NCBI GenBank assembly: GCA_963834755.1
Contig: CAWICQ010000009.1
Coordinates: 558,001 to 622,000 of the forward strand
From: Dokdonella_A sp963834755
GTDB lineage: Bacteria > Pseudomonadota > Gammaproteobacteria > Xanthomonadales > Rhodanobacteraceae
Length of the DNA stretch: 64,000 nucleotides
Reading direction: 5' to 3'
Below are positions 10,081 through 20,132 of this stretch, in pieces; positions within the stretch are counted from its first letter, which is position 1; each line of letters begins with the position of its first letter. The translations under genes were made by a program, and so were the position numbers. The notes beneath the pieces were generated by a model that worked only from the letters and a program-made list of their open reading frames with translations, did not search any database and was not told the origin of the DNA.

Positions 10081-10216
10081 CCCTCTCCCGTTTCGGTCAA
10101 GTCCCCTCTCCCGCTTTCAGGAGAGGGCAGGGTGAGGGCAAGCGGGCGTCGAACCACCACGGCCCTCACCCCAGCCCTTTCCAGCAAGCGGGAGCGGGAG
10201 CTGTGCAAGCGGGAGA
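10081..10216. repeat. Dispersed palindromic repeat (degenerate copy)
   Basis: This copy between the GT2 gene and maeB has a left arm with hairpin CTCTCCCGCTTTCAGGAGAG followed by GGGTGAGGGCAA. The right side has GCCCTCACCCC and a decayed hairpin rich in AAGCGGGAG. It shows the same left-core-right layout as the other copies but with more mismatches. Confidence 0.75.
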
Positions 10217-10221
10217 GAAAG

Positions 10222-12523
10222 CTACTCTCGCGTCGCGTGCGCGGCTTGCTCGCGGATCTGCACTTCGACACACGCGAGCGCCGTCATATTGAACACGCGA
10301 CGCACGGTCGCCGCCGGTGTCAACACGTGCGCGGGTTTCGACGAACCCATCAGGATCGGCCCGAGCACGACGCCGTCGGTCATCGCGCGCGTGATGTTGA
10401 ACGCGATGTTCGCCGCGTCCATGTTCGGACAGATGAAAAGATTCGCGCTGCCCTTGAGGCGCGAGTGCGGAAACAAGCGCATGCGCACATCTTCGTTCAG
10501 CGCTGCATCCGCCTGCATTTCGCCTTCGATCTCCACTTTCGGCGCGCGCTCGCGCAGGATTTCGACGACGCGGCGCATCTTCGCCGCGCTCGCGTTGTCG
10601 TGACTGCCGAAATTGGAGTGCGACAGGATCGCGACCTTCGGCACGATGCCGAACAGTTTTAGCCGCAGAATCGCTTGTTGCGCAGCTTCGGCGAGACGCT
10701 CGGCGTCCGGGTCGACCGCGACGTGCGTGTCGACGAAGAACCACACGCCCTTGTCGTTGAACACCGCGGTCATTGCGGAGAAATGGCGCACGCCCTCGTC
10801 CATCGGCAGGATGCCGTTGAGGTAACCGAGCTTTCTCTGGTAGCGGCCGACGAGACCGCAAATCATCGCATCGGCCTCGTCTCTTCGTACCATCAACCCG
10901 GCGATCACGGTCGCGCGCGAGCGCACCAGCGCCTTTGCGCTGTCCGGCGTCACACCGCGGCGTTCCATCAAATCGTGGTAGAGGGTCCAGTAATCCTTGA
11001 ATCGCGGATCGCTCTCGATGTTGCAAAGCTCGAAGTCGGTACCCGGCCTGAGCCGCAGGCAGAGCCGTTGGATGCGCTGCTCGATCACCGCGGGACGACC
11101 AATCAGAATGGGCTTTGCGATGCCTTCGTCGACGACGTTCTGCACCGCGCGCAGCACGGTCTCCTCTTCGCCCTCGGCGTAGACGACGCGCTTCGGATCG
11201 GCCTTCGCGCGCGCGAATATCGGTTTCATCAGCAGCGTCGTGCGGAACACGAACGCGTTGAGCTTCTCGTGATACGCGCGCAGATCCTCGATCGGCCGCG
11301 TCGCAACACCGGACTCCATCGCCGCGCGCGCGACCGCGGGCGCAAGCTCCACGAGCAGGCGCGGATCGAACGGCTGCGGAATCAGATGGTCCGGCCCGAA
11401 CGTCGGCATCTGGCCGCCGTAGGCCCGCGCTGCGACATCGCTCCCTTCGCGGCGCGCGAGCTCGGCGATCGCATGCACGCAGGCGATCTTCATCGGCTCG
11501 TTGATCGTCGTCGCGCCGACATCGAGCGCACCGCGGAAAATGTAGGGAAAGCACAGCGCGTTGTTGACCTGGTTCGGATAGTCCGAGCGGCCGGTCGCGA
11601 TGATGCAGTCGCTGCGCACCGCGCGTGCTTCTTCCGGAAGGATTTCCGGCGTCGGATTCGCCAGCGCGAGGATGATCGGCCTGTCGCCCATACGCGCGAC
11701 CATCTCGGGCTTCAACACGCCCGGCGCGGACAGGCCGAGAAAAAGATCGGCGCCGTCGATGATCTCGCCGAGCGTGCGCGCGTTCGTGTCGCGCGCGTAA
11801 CGGCATTTGTTCGCGTCCATGTCCTCGACGCGGCCCTTGAACACGACGCCGAGCCGGTCCGCGACCCAGATGTTCTCCATCTTGACGCCGAGACTGACCA
11901 GCATGTCGAGGCAGGCAATGCCGGCCGCACCGGCACCCGTCGAGACCAGCTTGATCGTGCCGATGTCCTTGCCGGCGACACGCAGCGCATTCAAGACCGC
12001 GGCGCCGACGATGATCGCCGTGCCGTGCTGATCGTCGTGGAATACCGGGAATCTTCATGCGCTCGCGGAGCTTCTTCTCGACCTCGAAGCACTCCGGCGC
12101 CTTGATGTCCTCGAGATTGATGCCGCCGAACGTCGGCTCGAGGCTCGCGATGATGTCGACCAGCTTGTCGGTGTCGTGCTCGGCGATTTCGATATCGAAC
12201 ACATCGATGCCGGCGAATTTCTGGAACAGCATGCCCTTGCCTTCCATGACGGGCTTTGCGGCGAGCGGCCCGATATTGCCGAGGCCGAGCACGGCGGTTC
12301 CGTTGGTGATCACGGCGACCAGATTGCCGCGCGTGGTCAGGCTCGCGACTTCGCGCGGATCGCGCACGATCTCCTCGCACGCAGCCGCGACGCCGGGCGA
12401 ATACGCGAGCGAAAGCTCGCGTTGCGTGACGACCGGCTTGGTCGGCGTGACCTTGATCTTTCCGGCCGGCGCCTTGCGGTGATATTCGAGCGCGGCCTTC
12501 TTGAGTTCTTCGATGGTCGACAT
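10222..12523 (-). CDS. maeB: NADP-dependent malic enzyme with C-terminal phosphotransacetylase-like domain, one frameshift
   Basis: Malic enzyme of the long MaeB type, converting malate to pyruvate and CO2 with NADP+. The N-terminal part (TQRELSLAYSPGVAAACEE, then TNGTAVLGLGNIGPLAAKPV) reads in one frame from the ATG at 12523, and the rest continues in another from about 12047. Removing one G at 12045-12049 restores the conserved stretch KIPVFHDDQHGTAI and gives 766 residues, matching the family length (E. coli 759). The C-terminal half (from about residue 430) is the phosphotransacetylase-like regulatory domain, which binds acetyl-CoA in E. coli. Conservation on both sides of the break favours sequencing error over a real lesion. 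Confidence 0.93.
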
Positions 12524-12609
12524 GTTCGCTGGCGCGGCGCCAAGGCCGCGCGCAGTCTCACTCGGATGCGGAATGGCAGACTCGACTATAGCTCAGCCGA
12601 GTGACGCGT

Positions 12610-13917
12610 TCAGGGCGACGCGTAGCCGAGGAAGTCGAGGCTTGCCTGCAGCATCGCCTCGGTGCCCACCGTAAGTGCGCCTTCGTCGAGGAAAAATTTC
12701 GGCGAATGGTTGCTCGGCGCCGCCTCGGCATCCTGCCCGACGGGCGTCGCGCCGACAAAGAAATAGACGCTCGGCGCGGGCACGGCGAGTCCGAGCTGCG
12801 GAAAATCCTCCGATGCCATCCAGCGCTTCGCTTCGCTGACATGATCGGCGCCGAGCGCCTTTACCAGGCTCGCGCGCACGCGTTCGGTCAGCGCGGGATC
12901 GTTGACGTTGACCGGATTGCTGTCCGGCAACGGAATTTCGGCGTCGACCGTGGCGCCGTTGGCGGCCGCGACGTGTTCGGCGATGTTCTTGAGACTCGTC
13001 AACGCCTGCTTGCGCATGTTCTCGTCGAACGCGCGCACGGTGCCGTACAACTCGACTTTGTCGGGCACGATATTGAAACGCTGGCCGCCGTCGAAGATGC
13101 CGAACGTGACCACCGCCGGATTCGAATTGATGTCGAGCTGACGGCTCACGATGGTTTGCGCATCGGTCACGATCTCGGCCGCGGTCACGATCGGATCGAT
13201 GCCTTTCCACGGAGTTGCACCATGGCTCTGACGGCCGTGCACCACGATATGGAAGGTATCCGAGCTCGCCATCGCACCACCAGCGCGCACGGCAACCGTT
13301 CCGACATTGAGCGAGCTGACCACATGCATGCCGAACACCGCGTCCGGCTTGAAATTCTTGAACACACCCTCCTTGACCATCAGCGGCGCACCGCCTTCCT
13401 CTCCGGGCGGCGCGCCTTCTTCGGCGGGCTGGAAGATGAACATGACTTGGCCCGGCAGATCCTTGCGCATCTTCGACAATGCTTCGGCGATGCCGAGCGT
13501 CATCGCGGTGTGCGCATCGTGTCCGCACGCGTGCATCACGCCGACCGTCTTGCCCAGATATTCGCCCTTCGCTTTCGATGCGAACGGAAGATCGACTTCC
13601 TCTGTGACCGGCAGCGCATCCATATCCGCGCGGATCGCCAGCTTCGGTCCGGGCTTGCCGCCTTTGATCACGCCCGTGACGCCGGTATGCGCGATGCCGG
13701 TGCGCACTTCGTAACCGAACTTCTTGAGCTCGGCCGCGACGAATTTCGAGGTGCGCGTTTCGCGGTTGCTGAGCTCCGGATGCTGATGCAGATCGCGCCG
13801 CCACGCGGTGATTTCGGGGAGCAGGCCTTGCGTGATCTGCTGCGTCGATTCGGCGGCGGTCGCGTCCGATGCGGCGAGCATAAGGACGGCGGCAATAGCG
13901 GATGTGAGTGCGCGCAT
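12610..13917 (-). CDS. Exported M20-family amidohydrolase/peptidase
   Basis: A 435-residue M20D-type metallohydrolase, the family of hippurate hydrolase and IAA-amino-acid hydrolases. A signal peptide covers about residues 1-21. Metal-site motifs include WRRDLHQHPELS, AIRADMDALPV, GVMHACGHDAHTAM with the metal cysteine and histidines, QPAEEG with the catalytic glutamate, and a final histidine in APSNHSPKFFLD. The dimerisation domain is present (HGRQSHGATPWKGIDP). It probably deacylates N-acyl amino acids or trims peptides in the periplasm; the substrate is not determinable. No partner gene is nearby; maeB follows on the same strand after 86 bases. Confidence 0.92.
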   Translation of the reverse strand: MRALTSAIAAVLMLAASDATAAESTQQITQGLLPEITAWRRDLHQHPELSNRETRTSKFVAAELKKFGYEVRTGIAHTGVTGVIKGGKPGPKLAIRADMDALPVTEEVDLPFASKAKGEYLGKTVGVMHACGHDAHTAMTLGIAEALSKMRKDLPGQVMFIFQPAEEGAPPGEEGGAPLMVKEGVFKNFKPDAVFGMHVVSSLNVGTVAVRAGGAMASSDTFHIVVHGRQSHGATPWKGIDPIVTAAEIVTDAQTIVSRQLDINSNPAVVTFGIFDGGQRFNIVPDKVELYGTVRAFDENMRKQALTSLKNIAEHVAAANGATVDAEIPLPDSNPVNVNDPALTERVRASLVKALGADHVSEAKRWMASEDFPQLGLAVPAPSVYFFVGATPVGQDAEAAPSNHSPKFFLDEGALTVGTEAMLQASLDFLGYASP

Positions 13918-14020
13918 GGCGATTCCGATTGGGGTGCCGCATACAAACGCATCGCGACCCGTCGCGCAAGTATCGAGCCCTCTCCCCTTCTCGTCTTAGC
14001 CCTCCCCGCTTCTCGTCTAG

Positions 14021-14149
14021 CCCTCTCCCGCTTCGCGGGAGAGGGTCGGGTGAGGGCAATCCTGCGTCGAGCGGCCAGTCGTGCGGTTCTTTCTCCCCGT
14101 TCCCCTCACCCGCGCGTCGCGCGACCTCTCGCGCAAGCGGGAGAGGTGA
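14021..14149. repeat. Dispersed palindromic repeat
   Basis: The left hairpin is CTCTCCCGCTTCGCGGGAGA (from 14022), followed by GGGTGAGGGCAATC. The right half has CCCTCACCCGCGCGTCGCG, then hairpin CTCTCGCGCAAGCGGGAGAG at about 14126-14145. A partial extra left arm precedes it at 13979-14015. Confidence 0.85.
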
Positions 14150-14158
14150 GAAGCGAGC

Positions 14159-15445
14159 CTACAACCCAAGCACCAGATCCTCCGCCTCGACACGATCCAG
14201 CCGGATCTGGTTCGCAAACAGCGAAAACGCCAGCGCTCCGGCAAGTCCATTCGCATGCTGCACCCATGGCGGCAGATACTTCGGCTGCGCGATGTAGCCG
14301 TTGTCGAAATACGGCTGCAACGCCAGTACGTCGTGCAACGCGAGCTTTCCGGCGAAGAGATTGCGGCAGATCGAAAGCCGCTGGTGTTTCAGGGCCCAGC
14401 GAAAGAATGTGTGCACGGAAAGGAGCCCGTGCAGATACACCGTATCCTTGGTGAACGCGGCGCCGCCGCCGAGCGGCGCGCCGCGGAACACGCGCTGCGC
14501 CGAGGCAAAACTGTCCGTTTCGCTCTGCCCCGCGTCCATGAAGAAACGGAACACCTCGATGAAATCCGCACCCGCGAGCGCCATGTCGATCGCGATGATG
14601 CGCAGGCTGATGCGCTTCATGCGGCCGATGTCGATCGAGCCCGACATCAGCTCGGCGAACACCGCGAGGCCTTCCTGGGTCGCCGTAATGCGCGGCGATG
14701 AGCGCGCCAGCGATTTGAGATGCGGTTGCTGGCGACCGTTCAACGCGGTCAGCGAATGCACGAACGCTTCATGCTCGACCAGTTGCTGGCGATCGTAGGT
14801 CGAAAAATTCGTCGCCGAGCGCAGACGAATGCGCGTCGCGCCGGCGGCCGCTTTCGCGATCAGCTCGGGATCGGTCTCGACGCGCACGACTCCGATACCG
14901 AAAAAATCATCGAGCTGATGTTGCAGCGCTTCGCGAAGCTCGTCCGCCGGAATCGATTCCAGGTTGTCGCCGAGCCCCGCCGCGCTGATGAACTCGTCGG
15001 CGATCGCGATGAAATGCCGAGCCGCATCGACGTTGGTCAGCTTCGCGCCGGGCACGCGATCGCTCGGGCGGCCGAACAGGTGCGCGGAATGTTCGGTGAT
15101 CGCCGGCGTGCCGATTGCGTCGAGCAACTCCGTCGCGACGCGCCAGGAATGCGCGGTGCGGCGGATGTAATCGCCGAGCGGGTGCCCGGGCTCGGCCGCG
15201 ATCGAAATGCCCATCAGGGCTTCGCGCGTTTCGGCAAAATCGAAATGCGGATACGAAATCTCGGGCAGCCGCGCCGTGCCGGCCTTCCACGCCGCGACGA
15301 AATCCATTTCGATCGACGCCGGCCAGCTCACCGATTGCAGCAGGCGGATGCCGCGCGTCGCCGCGACCAGCCGCTGGTCGAGATCCGAGTAGATATCCAG
15401 ATGATCGACGCCAGCCATGCGGAGCGATGCGCTTCGTCGCGACAT
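14159..15445 (-). CDS. QEGLA-motif protein (DUF1704 / flavohemoglobin expression-modulating family)
   Basis: A 428-residue protein of the DUF1704 family, recognised by the ITATQEGLAVFAELMSG motif near residue 253 and by the preceding HEAFVHSLTALNG stretch. QEGLA with the upstream HExxH-like HEAFVH looks like a gluzincin metal site, so a metallopeptidase fold is plausible, but no activity is established. The family name refers to a reported effect on flavohemoglobin expression. The start is uncertain: the ATG at 15445, or an ATG at 15418 (MAGVDHLDIYSDLD) that better matches where the conserved part begins. No Shine-Dalgarno sequence decides between them. rsgA lies immediately upstream on the same strand. 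Confidence 0.85.
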   Translation of the reverse strand: MSRRSASLRMAGVDHLDIYSDLDQRLVAATRGIRLLQSVSWPASIEMDFVAAWKAGTARLPEISYPHFDFAETREALMGISIAAEPGHPLGDYIRRTAHSWRVATELLDAIGTPAITEHSAHLFGRPSDRVPGAKLTNVDAARHFIAIADEFISAAGLGDNLESIPADELREALQHQLDDFFGIGVVRVETDPELIAKAAAGATRIRLRSATNFSTYDRQQLVEHEAFVHSLTALNGRQQPHLKSLARSSPRITATQEGLAVFAELMSGSIDIGRMKRISLRIIAIDMALAGADFIEVFRFFMDAGQSETDSFASAQRVFRGAPLGGGAAFTKDTVYLHGLLSVHTFFRWALKHQRLSICRNLFAGKLALHDVLALQPYFDNGYIAQPKYLPPWVQHANGLAGALAFSLFANQIRLDRVEAEDLVLGL

Positions 15446-15521
15446 CGCGAAGATAACAGACTGCGCGGGCGCGGCACATGCACGATTTGGCCGCGGTCGA
15501 GGGCCTGGCGCAAAACGCGTT

Positions 15522-16601
15522 TCAGCGCTTGCCGTATTTCTCGTTGAGCCGCCGCGTCAGCGCTTTGGTCAGTACGCGATCCTCGCCCTTGCGGCGCAGC
15601 TGTGCTTCGAGCGAATCCGCCGCCGCGGCGAGCTCGTCGCGCAGTTTCAGATAGTTCCGCCAGCGCTCCGCACCGAGGCGCCCGTCTTCGAGCGCGGCGC
15701 GCACCGCGCAGCTGGGTTCATTCTGGTGGCTGCAGTCGCCGAAGCGGCAATGCTGCGCGAGCTCTTCGATGTCGGCGAACTGGCCTTGATCGAGCTCCTC
15801 ATCGCCCGTCAGTTTCAGCTCGCGCATGCCCGGCGTATCGATCAGACAGCCGCCGGATGGCAGCGCGATCAGCGCGCGGTGTGTCGTCGTGTGGCGCCCG
15901 CGACTGTCGTGTTCGCGCACCGCGCGTGTTGCCTGACGCGATTCGCCCAGTAGCGTGTTCGTCAAGGTCGACTTGCCGACGCCGGACGATCCGACCAGCA
16001 CCGCGGTGTCGCCCGGTCCGAGATATCTCAGGAGCGGCGCGATGCTTTCCTGCGACTTCGCGTTGATCCCGACGATTTCGACCTCGGGCGGCACGCGCGC
16101 GCGCAATGCGGCGATCGTCGCGTCGGCTTCGTCGGCGCGATCCACTTTGGTGAGCACGATCACCGGCGTTGCGCCGCTGCCCTGCACGACGAGGAGATAA
16201 CGCTCGATGCGCGCCGGATTGAGATCGCCATCGAGACCGTTGAGCACCAACACGGTGTCGATGTTCGCGGCGATGACCTGGCGTTGATGGCGCTCGCCCG
16301 CGGCGGCGCGCGCGAGCAGCGTGCGCCGCGGCAGCACGCGCTCGATCAGCGGCGGCGTACCCGGCGTGATCAGCACGAAATCGCCGACCGCAGGCCGTTC
16401 GGCCGGATCGAGACCGCGTTTCAGAAAACGCGGCGCCGGCTGCGCATTGAACGCGGCTGCGCCATCGTGAATCTCATAACCCGCGCGATGCTGCGCGACG
16501 ACGCGCGCCAGCGCGGCATCGGCCGGCGCATCGTCGGGTAGCGGTCCCGCGCGCCAGCCGATCCGCGCAAGGCGCCGTTCTGCGTCCGCATCGAGCTGCA
16601 T
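15522..16601 (-). CDS. rsgA: Small ribosomal subunit biogenesis GTPase RsgA
   Basis: A 359-residue circularly permuted GTPase that checks late 30S subunit assembly. An OB-fold N-terminal domain is followed by the permuted G motifs: TKVD (G4) at residues 151-154, GSSGVGKST (G1) at 204-212 and DTPGMREL (G3) at about 255-262. A C-terminal zinc knuckle has C285, C290, H292 and C298 in CRFGDCSHQNEPSC. All hallmarks and the usual length are present, so function should be intact. The start is the ATG at 16601. The QEGLA-protein gene follows after 76 bases, possibly in one transcript. Confidence 0.97.
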   Translation of the reverse strand: MQLDADAERRLARIGWRAGPLPDDAPADAALARVVAQHRAGYEIHDGAAAFNAQPAPRFLKRGLDPAERPAVGDFVLITPGTPPLIERVLPRRTLLARAAAGERHQRQVIAANIDTVLVLNGLDGDLNPARIERYLLVVQGSGATPVIVLTKVDRADEADATIAALRARVPPEVEIVGINAKSQESIAPLLRYLGPGDTAVLVGSSGVGKSTLTNTLLGESRQATRAVREHDSRGRHTTTHRALIALPSGGCLIDTPGMRELKLTGDEELDQGQFADIEELAQHCRFGDCSHQNEPSCAVRAALEDGRLGAERWRNYLKLRDELAAAADSLEAQLRRKGEDRVLTKALTRRLNEKYGKR

Positions 16602-16778
16602 GCTGCGATTCTAGCCGCGATCCGGTGCGCGCCGGCCGTCTCGCGCATCGATCGCGTGTGCGTGCGTCGGCTGCACGGATGCGCGCGCGCTGCTAGCATC
16701 GAGTGTGTCAACACACGGAAAGTCGATGGAAACAAAGGACAAATCGATCTGCGCGAGCGTCATCGAACGCGACAGCCC

Positions 16779-17480
16779 ATGCCGATCCTCCGTTCGACAT
16801 TGATCGTCGCCGCCTCGACGAACCCGACCGTCGAACACTCGCACGCGGGCGAACGTTTCCTTGCCCTCGGCGATTCCTACACGATCGGCGAAGGCGTCGA
16901 TGCGACCGGCCGCTGGCCGGTGCAGCTCGCGCGGCGGCTCCGCGCCGAAGGCATCGCGATCGCCGATCCGCAGATCGTCGCGACGACCGGCTGGACCACC
17001 GACGAGCTGTCGGCGGCGATGGACAAGGCTTCGTTCTCGCCGCCTGCGGGTATCGGCGCGTATGCGCTGGTGACGTTGCTGATCGGCGTCAACAACCAGT
17101 ACCGCGGCCGCGATGTGGCGAACTATCGAAAGGAATTCTCCGTGTTGTTGTCGCGCGCGATCGCGCTCGCGGGCGAGCACGCCGAGCATGTGATCGTGGT
17201 TTCGATTCCGGATTGGGGCGTCACGGGTTTTGCACGCCGGCAAGGCCGCGATCCGCATCGCATCGGTATCGAGATCGACGCGTTCAACGCGACCGCGCGC
17301 GAAATCGCGCACGACCGAGGCAGCGCCTTCGTCGACGTGACTGGCCTTTCGCGATACGCCGGAAACGACGATGACATGCTGGTCGCGGACCGGTTGCATC
17401 CCTCGGCAGCGCAATACGCGACATGGACCGAAGCCGTTCTTGTTGCGGCGCGTCAAGCGCTGGCGCCGGTTCGGCGTTGA
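16779..17480 (+). CDS. SGNH/GDSL-type esterase
   Basis: A 233-residue SGNH hydrolase. Block I is LALGDSYTIGEG with the nucleophilic serine near residue 28, the oxyanion Asn lies in LLIGVNNQYRG, and the catalytic Asp-His pair is in ADRLHPSAAQY near the C-terminus. There is no signal peptide, so it is probably a cytoplasmic esterase, lipase or acyl hydrolase. The ATG at 16779 was chosen because the longer upstream frame is rich in Arg/Cys and unlike the family. It is divergent from rsgA and shares a ~177-base upstream region with it. The substrate is unknown. Confidence 0.85.
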   Translation: MPILRSTLIVAASTNPTVEHSHAGERFLALGDSYTIGEGVDATGRWPVQLARRLRAEGIAIADPQIVATTGWTTDELSAAMDKASFSPPAGIGAYALVTLLIGVNNQYRGRDVANYRKEFSVLLSRAIALAGEHAEHVIVVSIPDWGVTGFARRQGRDPHRIGIEIDAFNATAREIAHDRGSAFVDVTGLSRYAGNDDDMLVADRLHPSAAQYATWTEAVLVAARQALAPVRR

Positions 17481-17705
17481 GCGGCATTTATCCAGTCGCA
17501 CGGATCCGCATCCCTCGGGCACCTGACAAAACGATGCGACAGCGGTTGCATCGCCTGCGGATTTGCGAAATCCGACGTGCCGGACGCCACACGCTTAACG
17601 CGAACCGAACAACCGCCTCAACGGCGTTTGCTACGGTTCGTCCATCTTGTCGCTGGCGCGGGGCCGGCGGCGCTTCAACCCGCTCCTCAATCAGGATCGC
17701 AGCGT

Positions 17706-18314
17706 ATGGCCTCCATGCGAAGGGCTGCTGTTTTGCATTTTTCCCTGTCAGCGCTGCTCCTCGCATGCATTTCCCAGCCTGCGCTTTCCAGCCCATTCCT
17801 TCCGCCTGATCGTCCGGCGATCGATTCGCCCGACATCGCCGTGCTGGCGACGAACGATGCGGCCAAGCGCGTCGATGTGCCCACGACCGCCGGCACCGCG
17901 CCGGTCGATGCGAAGGTGCCGATGCGCGTCGGTCCCCGCCGCCTGCTGGCGGACTTCGCGATGAAGCTGCGCAACATCGCGTACCGCCACGGCGGCAGCG
18001 AGCTCAACACCGGTTTCGATTGCAGCGGCTTCGTGCGCTACGTGTTCCAGAAGAGCCTCGGCCTGGACCTTCCGACCAATTCGACGGGACAGTTCGAAGC
18101 CGGCAGCCACGTCGATCGCGATGCGCTCAAGATGGGCGATCTGGTGTTCTTCCGCACCCAGGGCCGCCGCGTTTCGCACGTCGGCATCTATCTCGACAAC
18201 GGCCTCTTCATCCATTCGCCGTCGCGCGGCAAGCGCGTGCGCCTCGACCATCTCGACGCATCGTATTGGGCCAAACGCTTCGCGGGTGCGCGGCGTCCCG
18301 AGGCGTTGATCTGA
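17706..18314 (+). CDS. Exported NlpC/P60 cell-wall endopeptidase
   Basis: A 202-residue protein with a signal peptide (MASMRRAAVLHFSLSALLLA) and a C-terminal NlpC/P60 papain-like domain from about residue 80. The catalytic Cys is in FDCSGFVRYVF, the His in RRVSHVGIYL, and the third polar residue is probably the His of LFIHSPSRGK. Such enzymes cut the D-gamma-glutamyl-diamino acid bond in peptidoglycan stem peptides (Spr/MepS-like). The ATG at 17706 is preferred over the upstream frame at 17577 because it places the signal peptide at the N-terminus; a second ATG at 17715 is also possible. There is no lipobox, so the mature protein is probably soluble in the periplasm. Confidence 0.92.
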   Translation: MASMRRAAVLHFSLSALLLACISQPALSSPFLPPDRPAIDSPDIAVLATNDAAKRVDVPTTAGTAPVDAKVPMRVGPRRLLADFAMKLRNIAYRHGGSELNTGFDCSGFVRYVFQKSLGLDLPTNSTGQFEAGSHVDRDALKMGDLVFFRTQGRRVSHVGIYLDNGLFIHSPSRGKRVRLDHLDASYWAKRFAGARRPEALI

Positions 18315-18415
18315 GACGAACTCGTCTCGCCGCTTGCGCCCCCGCGCGAGTCGACGCCCTTTGAAACACGCGCATCGCCTCCACGTCGAAGCGATCCTTC
18401 ATGGAGCATACGGCG

Positions 18416-19363
18416 ATGGGCAAGCGCGCAATCGGCCATTCCGGCATCGCGATCGAACCGCTGGCACTCGGCGGCAACGTGTTCGGCTGGAGCGCAAACG
18501 AGTCCGCGTCGTTCGCGGTGCTCGACGCGTTCGTCGACGAAGGTCTCAATTTCATCGACACGGCCGACACCTATTCGGCATGGGTGCCCGGCAACCAGGG
18601 TGGTGAATCGGAAACGATCATCGGCCGCTGGCTCAAGCGGAGCGGCAAACGCGATCAGGTCGTCATCGCAACCAAAGTGGCGAAATGGTCGCGACGCAAG
18701 GGATTGTCCGCGGCGAATATCGCCGCGGCCGCGGATGAATCGCTCGCTCGACTCGGCGTCGAGCGCATCGATGTCTATTTCGCGCACGAAGACGATGCAT
18801 CGGTGCCGCTCGAAGAAACGCTCGGCGCATTCGCGCGTCTCATCGAAGCGGGAAAAGTGCGCACGATCGGCGCTTCGAACTACGGCGGCGCGCGACTTGC
18901 GGCTGCCCTCGATGTCAGCGCGAAACTCGGATTGCCGCGCTACGAAGTTCTGCAGCCCGAATATAACCTCGTGGCACGCAAGGGCTATGAGACCGATCTC
19001 GAACCGCTGGTGCGTCGCGAGCATCTCGGCGTCGTGCCGTATTACTCGCTCGCGAGCGGATTCCTCACCGGAAAGTATCGCGATAAGGGCGATCTTGCTA
19101 AAAGCGCCGCGCGCGGCGGCGCGGTCGCCAAATATCTCAATCCGCACGGCTTGCGCATTCTCGACGCGCTCGATGACGTTGCGTCGGCGCATCAAGCGAC
19201 GGCGGCGCAGGTGGCACTCGCATGGTTGATGGCGCGACCCGGCATCACCGCACCGATCGCAAGCGCGACGAATGCCACGCAAGTGCGGGATATCGCCGCG
19301 GCGACGCGATTGACATTGTCGGCGTCCGAAATCGCACGTCTCGATCAGGCCAGCCGCGACTGA
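18416..19363 (+). CDS. Aldo/keto reductase
   Basis: A 315-residue NADPH-dependent oxidoreductase of the AKR superfamily, (beta/alpha)8 barrel. The catalytic tetrad is visible: Asp and Tyr in NFIDTADTYSAW, Lys in VIATKVAKW and His in DVYFAHEDD. The cofactor end of the barrel has GITAPIASATNATQ. It is closest to the tas/YajO-like group that reduces assorted aldehydes and ketones; the natural substrate is unknown. GGAG at 18403-18406 lies nine bases before the ATG at 18416, which decides this start over the ATG at 18401. It converges with btaB at a 40-base gap without a visible terminator. Confidence 0.93.
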   Translation: MGKRAIGHSGIAIEPLALGGNVFGWSANESASFAVLDAFVDEGLNFIDTADTYSAWVPGNQGGESETIIGRWLKRSGKRDQVVIATKVAKWSRRKGLSAANIAAAADESLARLGVERIDVYFAHEDDASVPLEETLGAFARLIEAGKVRTIGASNYGGARLAAALDVSAKLGLPRYEVLQPEYNLVARKGYETDLEPLVRREHLGVVPYYSLASGFLTGKYRDKGDLAKSAARGGAVAKYLNPHGLRILDALDDVASAHQATAAQVALAWLMARPGITAPIASATNATQVRDIAAATRLTLSASEIARLDQASRD

Positions 19364-19403
19364 GATTCTCGCGTGACGCAAGCGCGACCGAATCGGCGCT
19401 CCG

Positions 19404-20132
19404 TCAGACGCGCCCGACGAACACGTAGTACGGCACGCGTGCGAACGGCACGAATGGCACTGCGGCGCGCGATTCCGTGAAGTCGTGATCGGGCACGCGC
19501 CTGCGCAAAGTCGCGAGGTGGCGCGGATCAAGACGCACGCCGTCGTGACCGAACCACGCCGGCCAGAATGAACGCGTGATCGCGCCGTGTCGCACGCAGC
19601 CCGCGTTCGGTTGCGCGCTCGACACATGGAAGTCGACGACGCCGATCACGCCGCCGGGTTTCAGCATCGACAGCGCATTCGCGATCGCGCCGCGCCAGTC
19701 GGGAATCATCGTCAGCGCGTACGAAAAATACACGCAGTCGACCGCTTGCGCGGGCCGGTACGTCGTCGCATCGGCTTCGATGACGCGCATCGCGCGGATG
19801 CGTTTCGCCCGCTCGCACGCCTGCGCGAGCAGTGGCGCGCAGAGATCGACGATCTCGATCGTTGTAATGCGTTCGAGTCGTTCGCCGAAGAATTCCGCGT
19901 TGCGTCCGGTGCCGCCGCCGAGCTCGACGACGTGCGCGTTTTCGGGCAACGGCAAGCGCGCGATCAACTCGGCACGACCGCGCAGAAGCCGCTCGCGAAA
20001 ACGATCGTAGTGACGCGCCTGCGGTGCATAGAATTGCGACAGCGACGCCGCATGCGAGGACGCGCGGGGCATGCCGCCCAACATGCGCCGCAACACGGCG
20101 CAATCGCCGCGCAACGCTTCAAGCCGGGACAT
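19404..20132 (-). CDS. btaB: BtaB-like S-adenosylmethionine N-methyltransferase (betaine lipid synthesis)
   Basis: A 242-residue class I methyltransferase with SAM motif I VVELGGGTGRNAE at residues 68-80 and acidic motif II in TTIEIVDLCAPLL. Its gene overlaps the end of btaA by 14 bases (20119-20132), so the two are almost certainly translated together. In characterised systems BtaB trimethylates diacylglyceryl-homoserine to diacylglyceryl-trimethylhomoserine (DGTS), a phosphorus-free membrane lipid. The sequence alone proves a methyltransferase; the DGTS assignment comes from coupling to btaA and from family resemblance. An N-terminal extension of ~30 residues precedes the motif FYAPQARHYDRFRERLL. 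Confidence 0.85.
   Translation of the reverse strand: MSRLEALRGDCAVLRRMLGGMPRASSHAASLSQFYAPQARHYDRFRERLLRGRAELIARLPLPENAHVVELGGGTGRNAEFFGERLERITTIEIVDLCAPLLAQACERAKRIRAMRVIEADATTYRPAQAVDCVYFSYALTMIPDWRGAIANALSMLKPGGVIGVVDFHVSSAQPNAGCVRHGAITRSFWPAWFGHDGVRLDPRHLATLRRRVPDHDFTESRAAVPFVPFARVPYYVFVGRV

Noticed and set aside
12045..12049. Programmed ribosomal frameshift in maeB or the other shifted genes
   Set aside because: The sites share no slippery heptamer or common context, and several hit unrelated housekeeping enzymes; sequencing error explains all.
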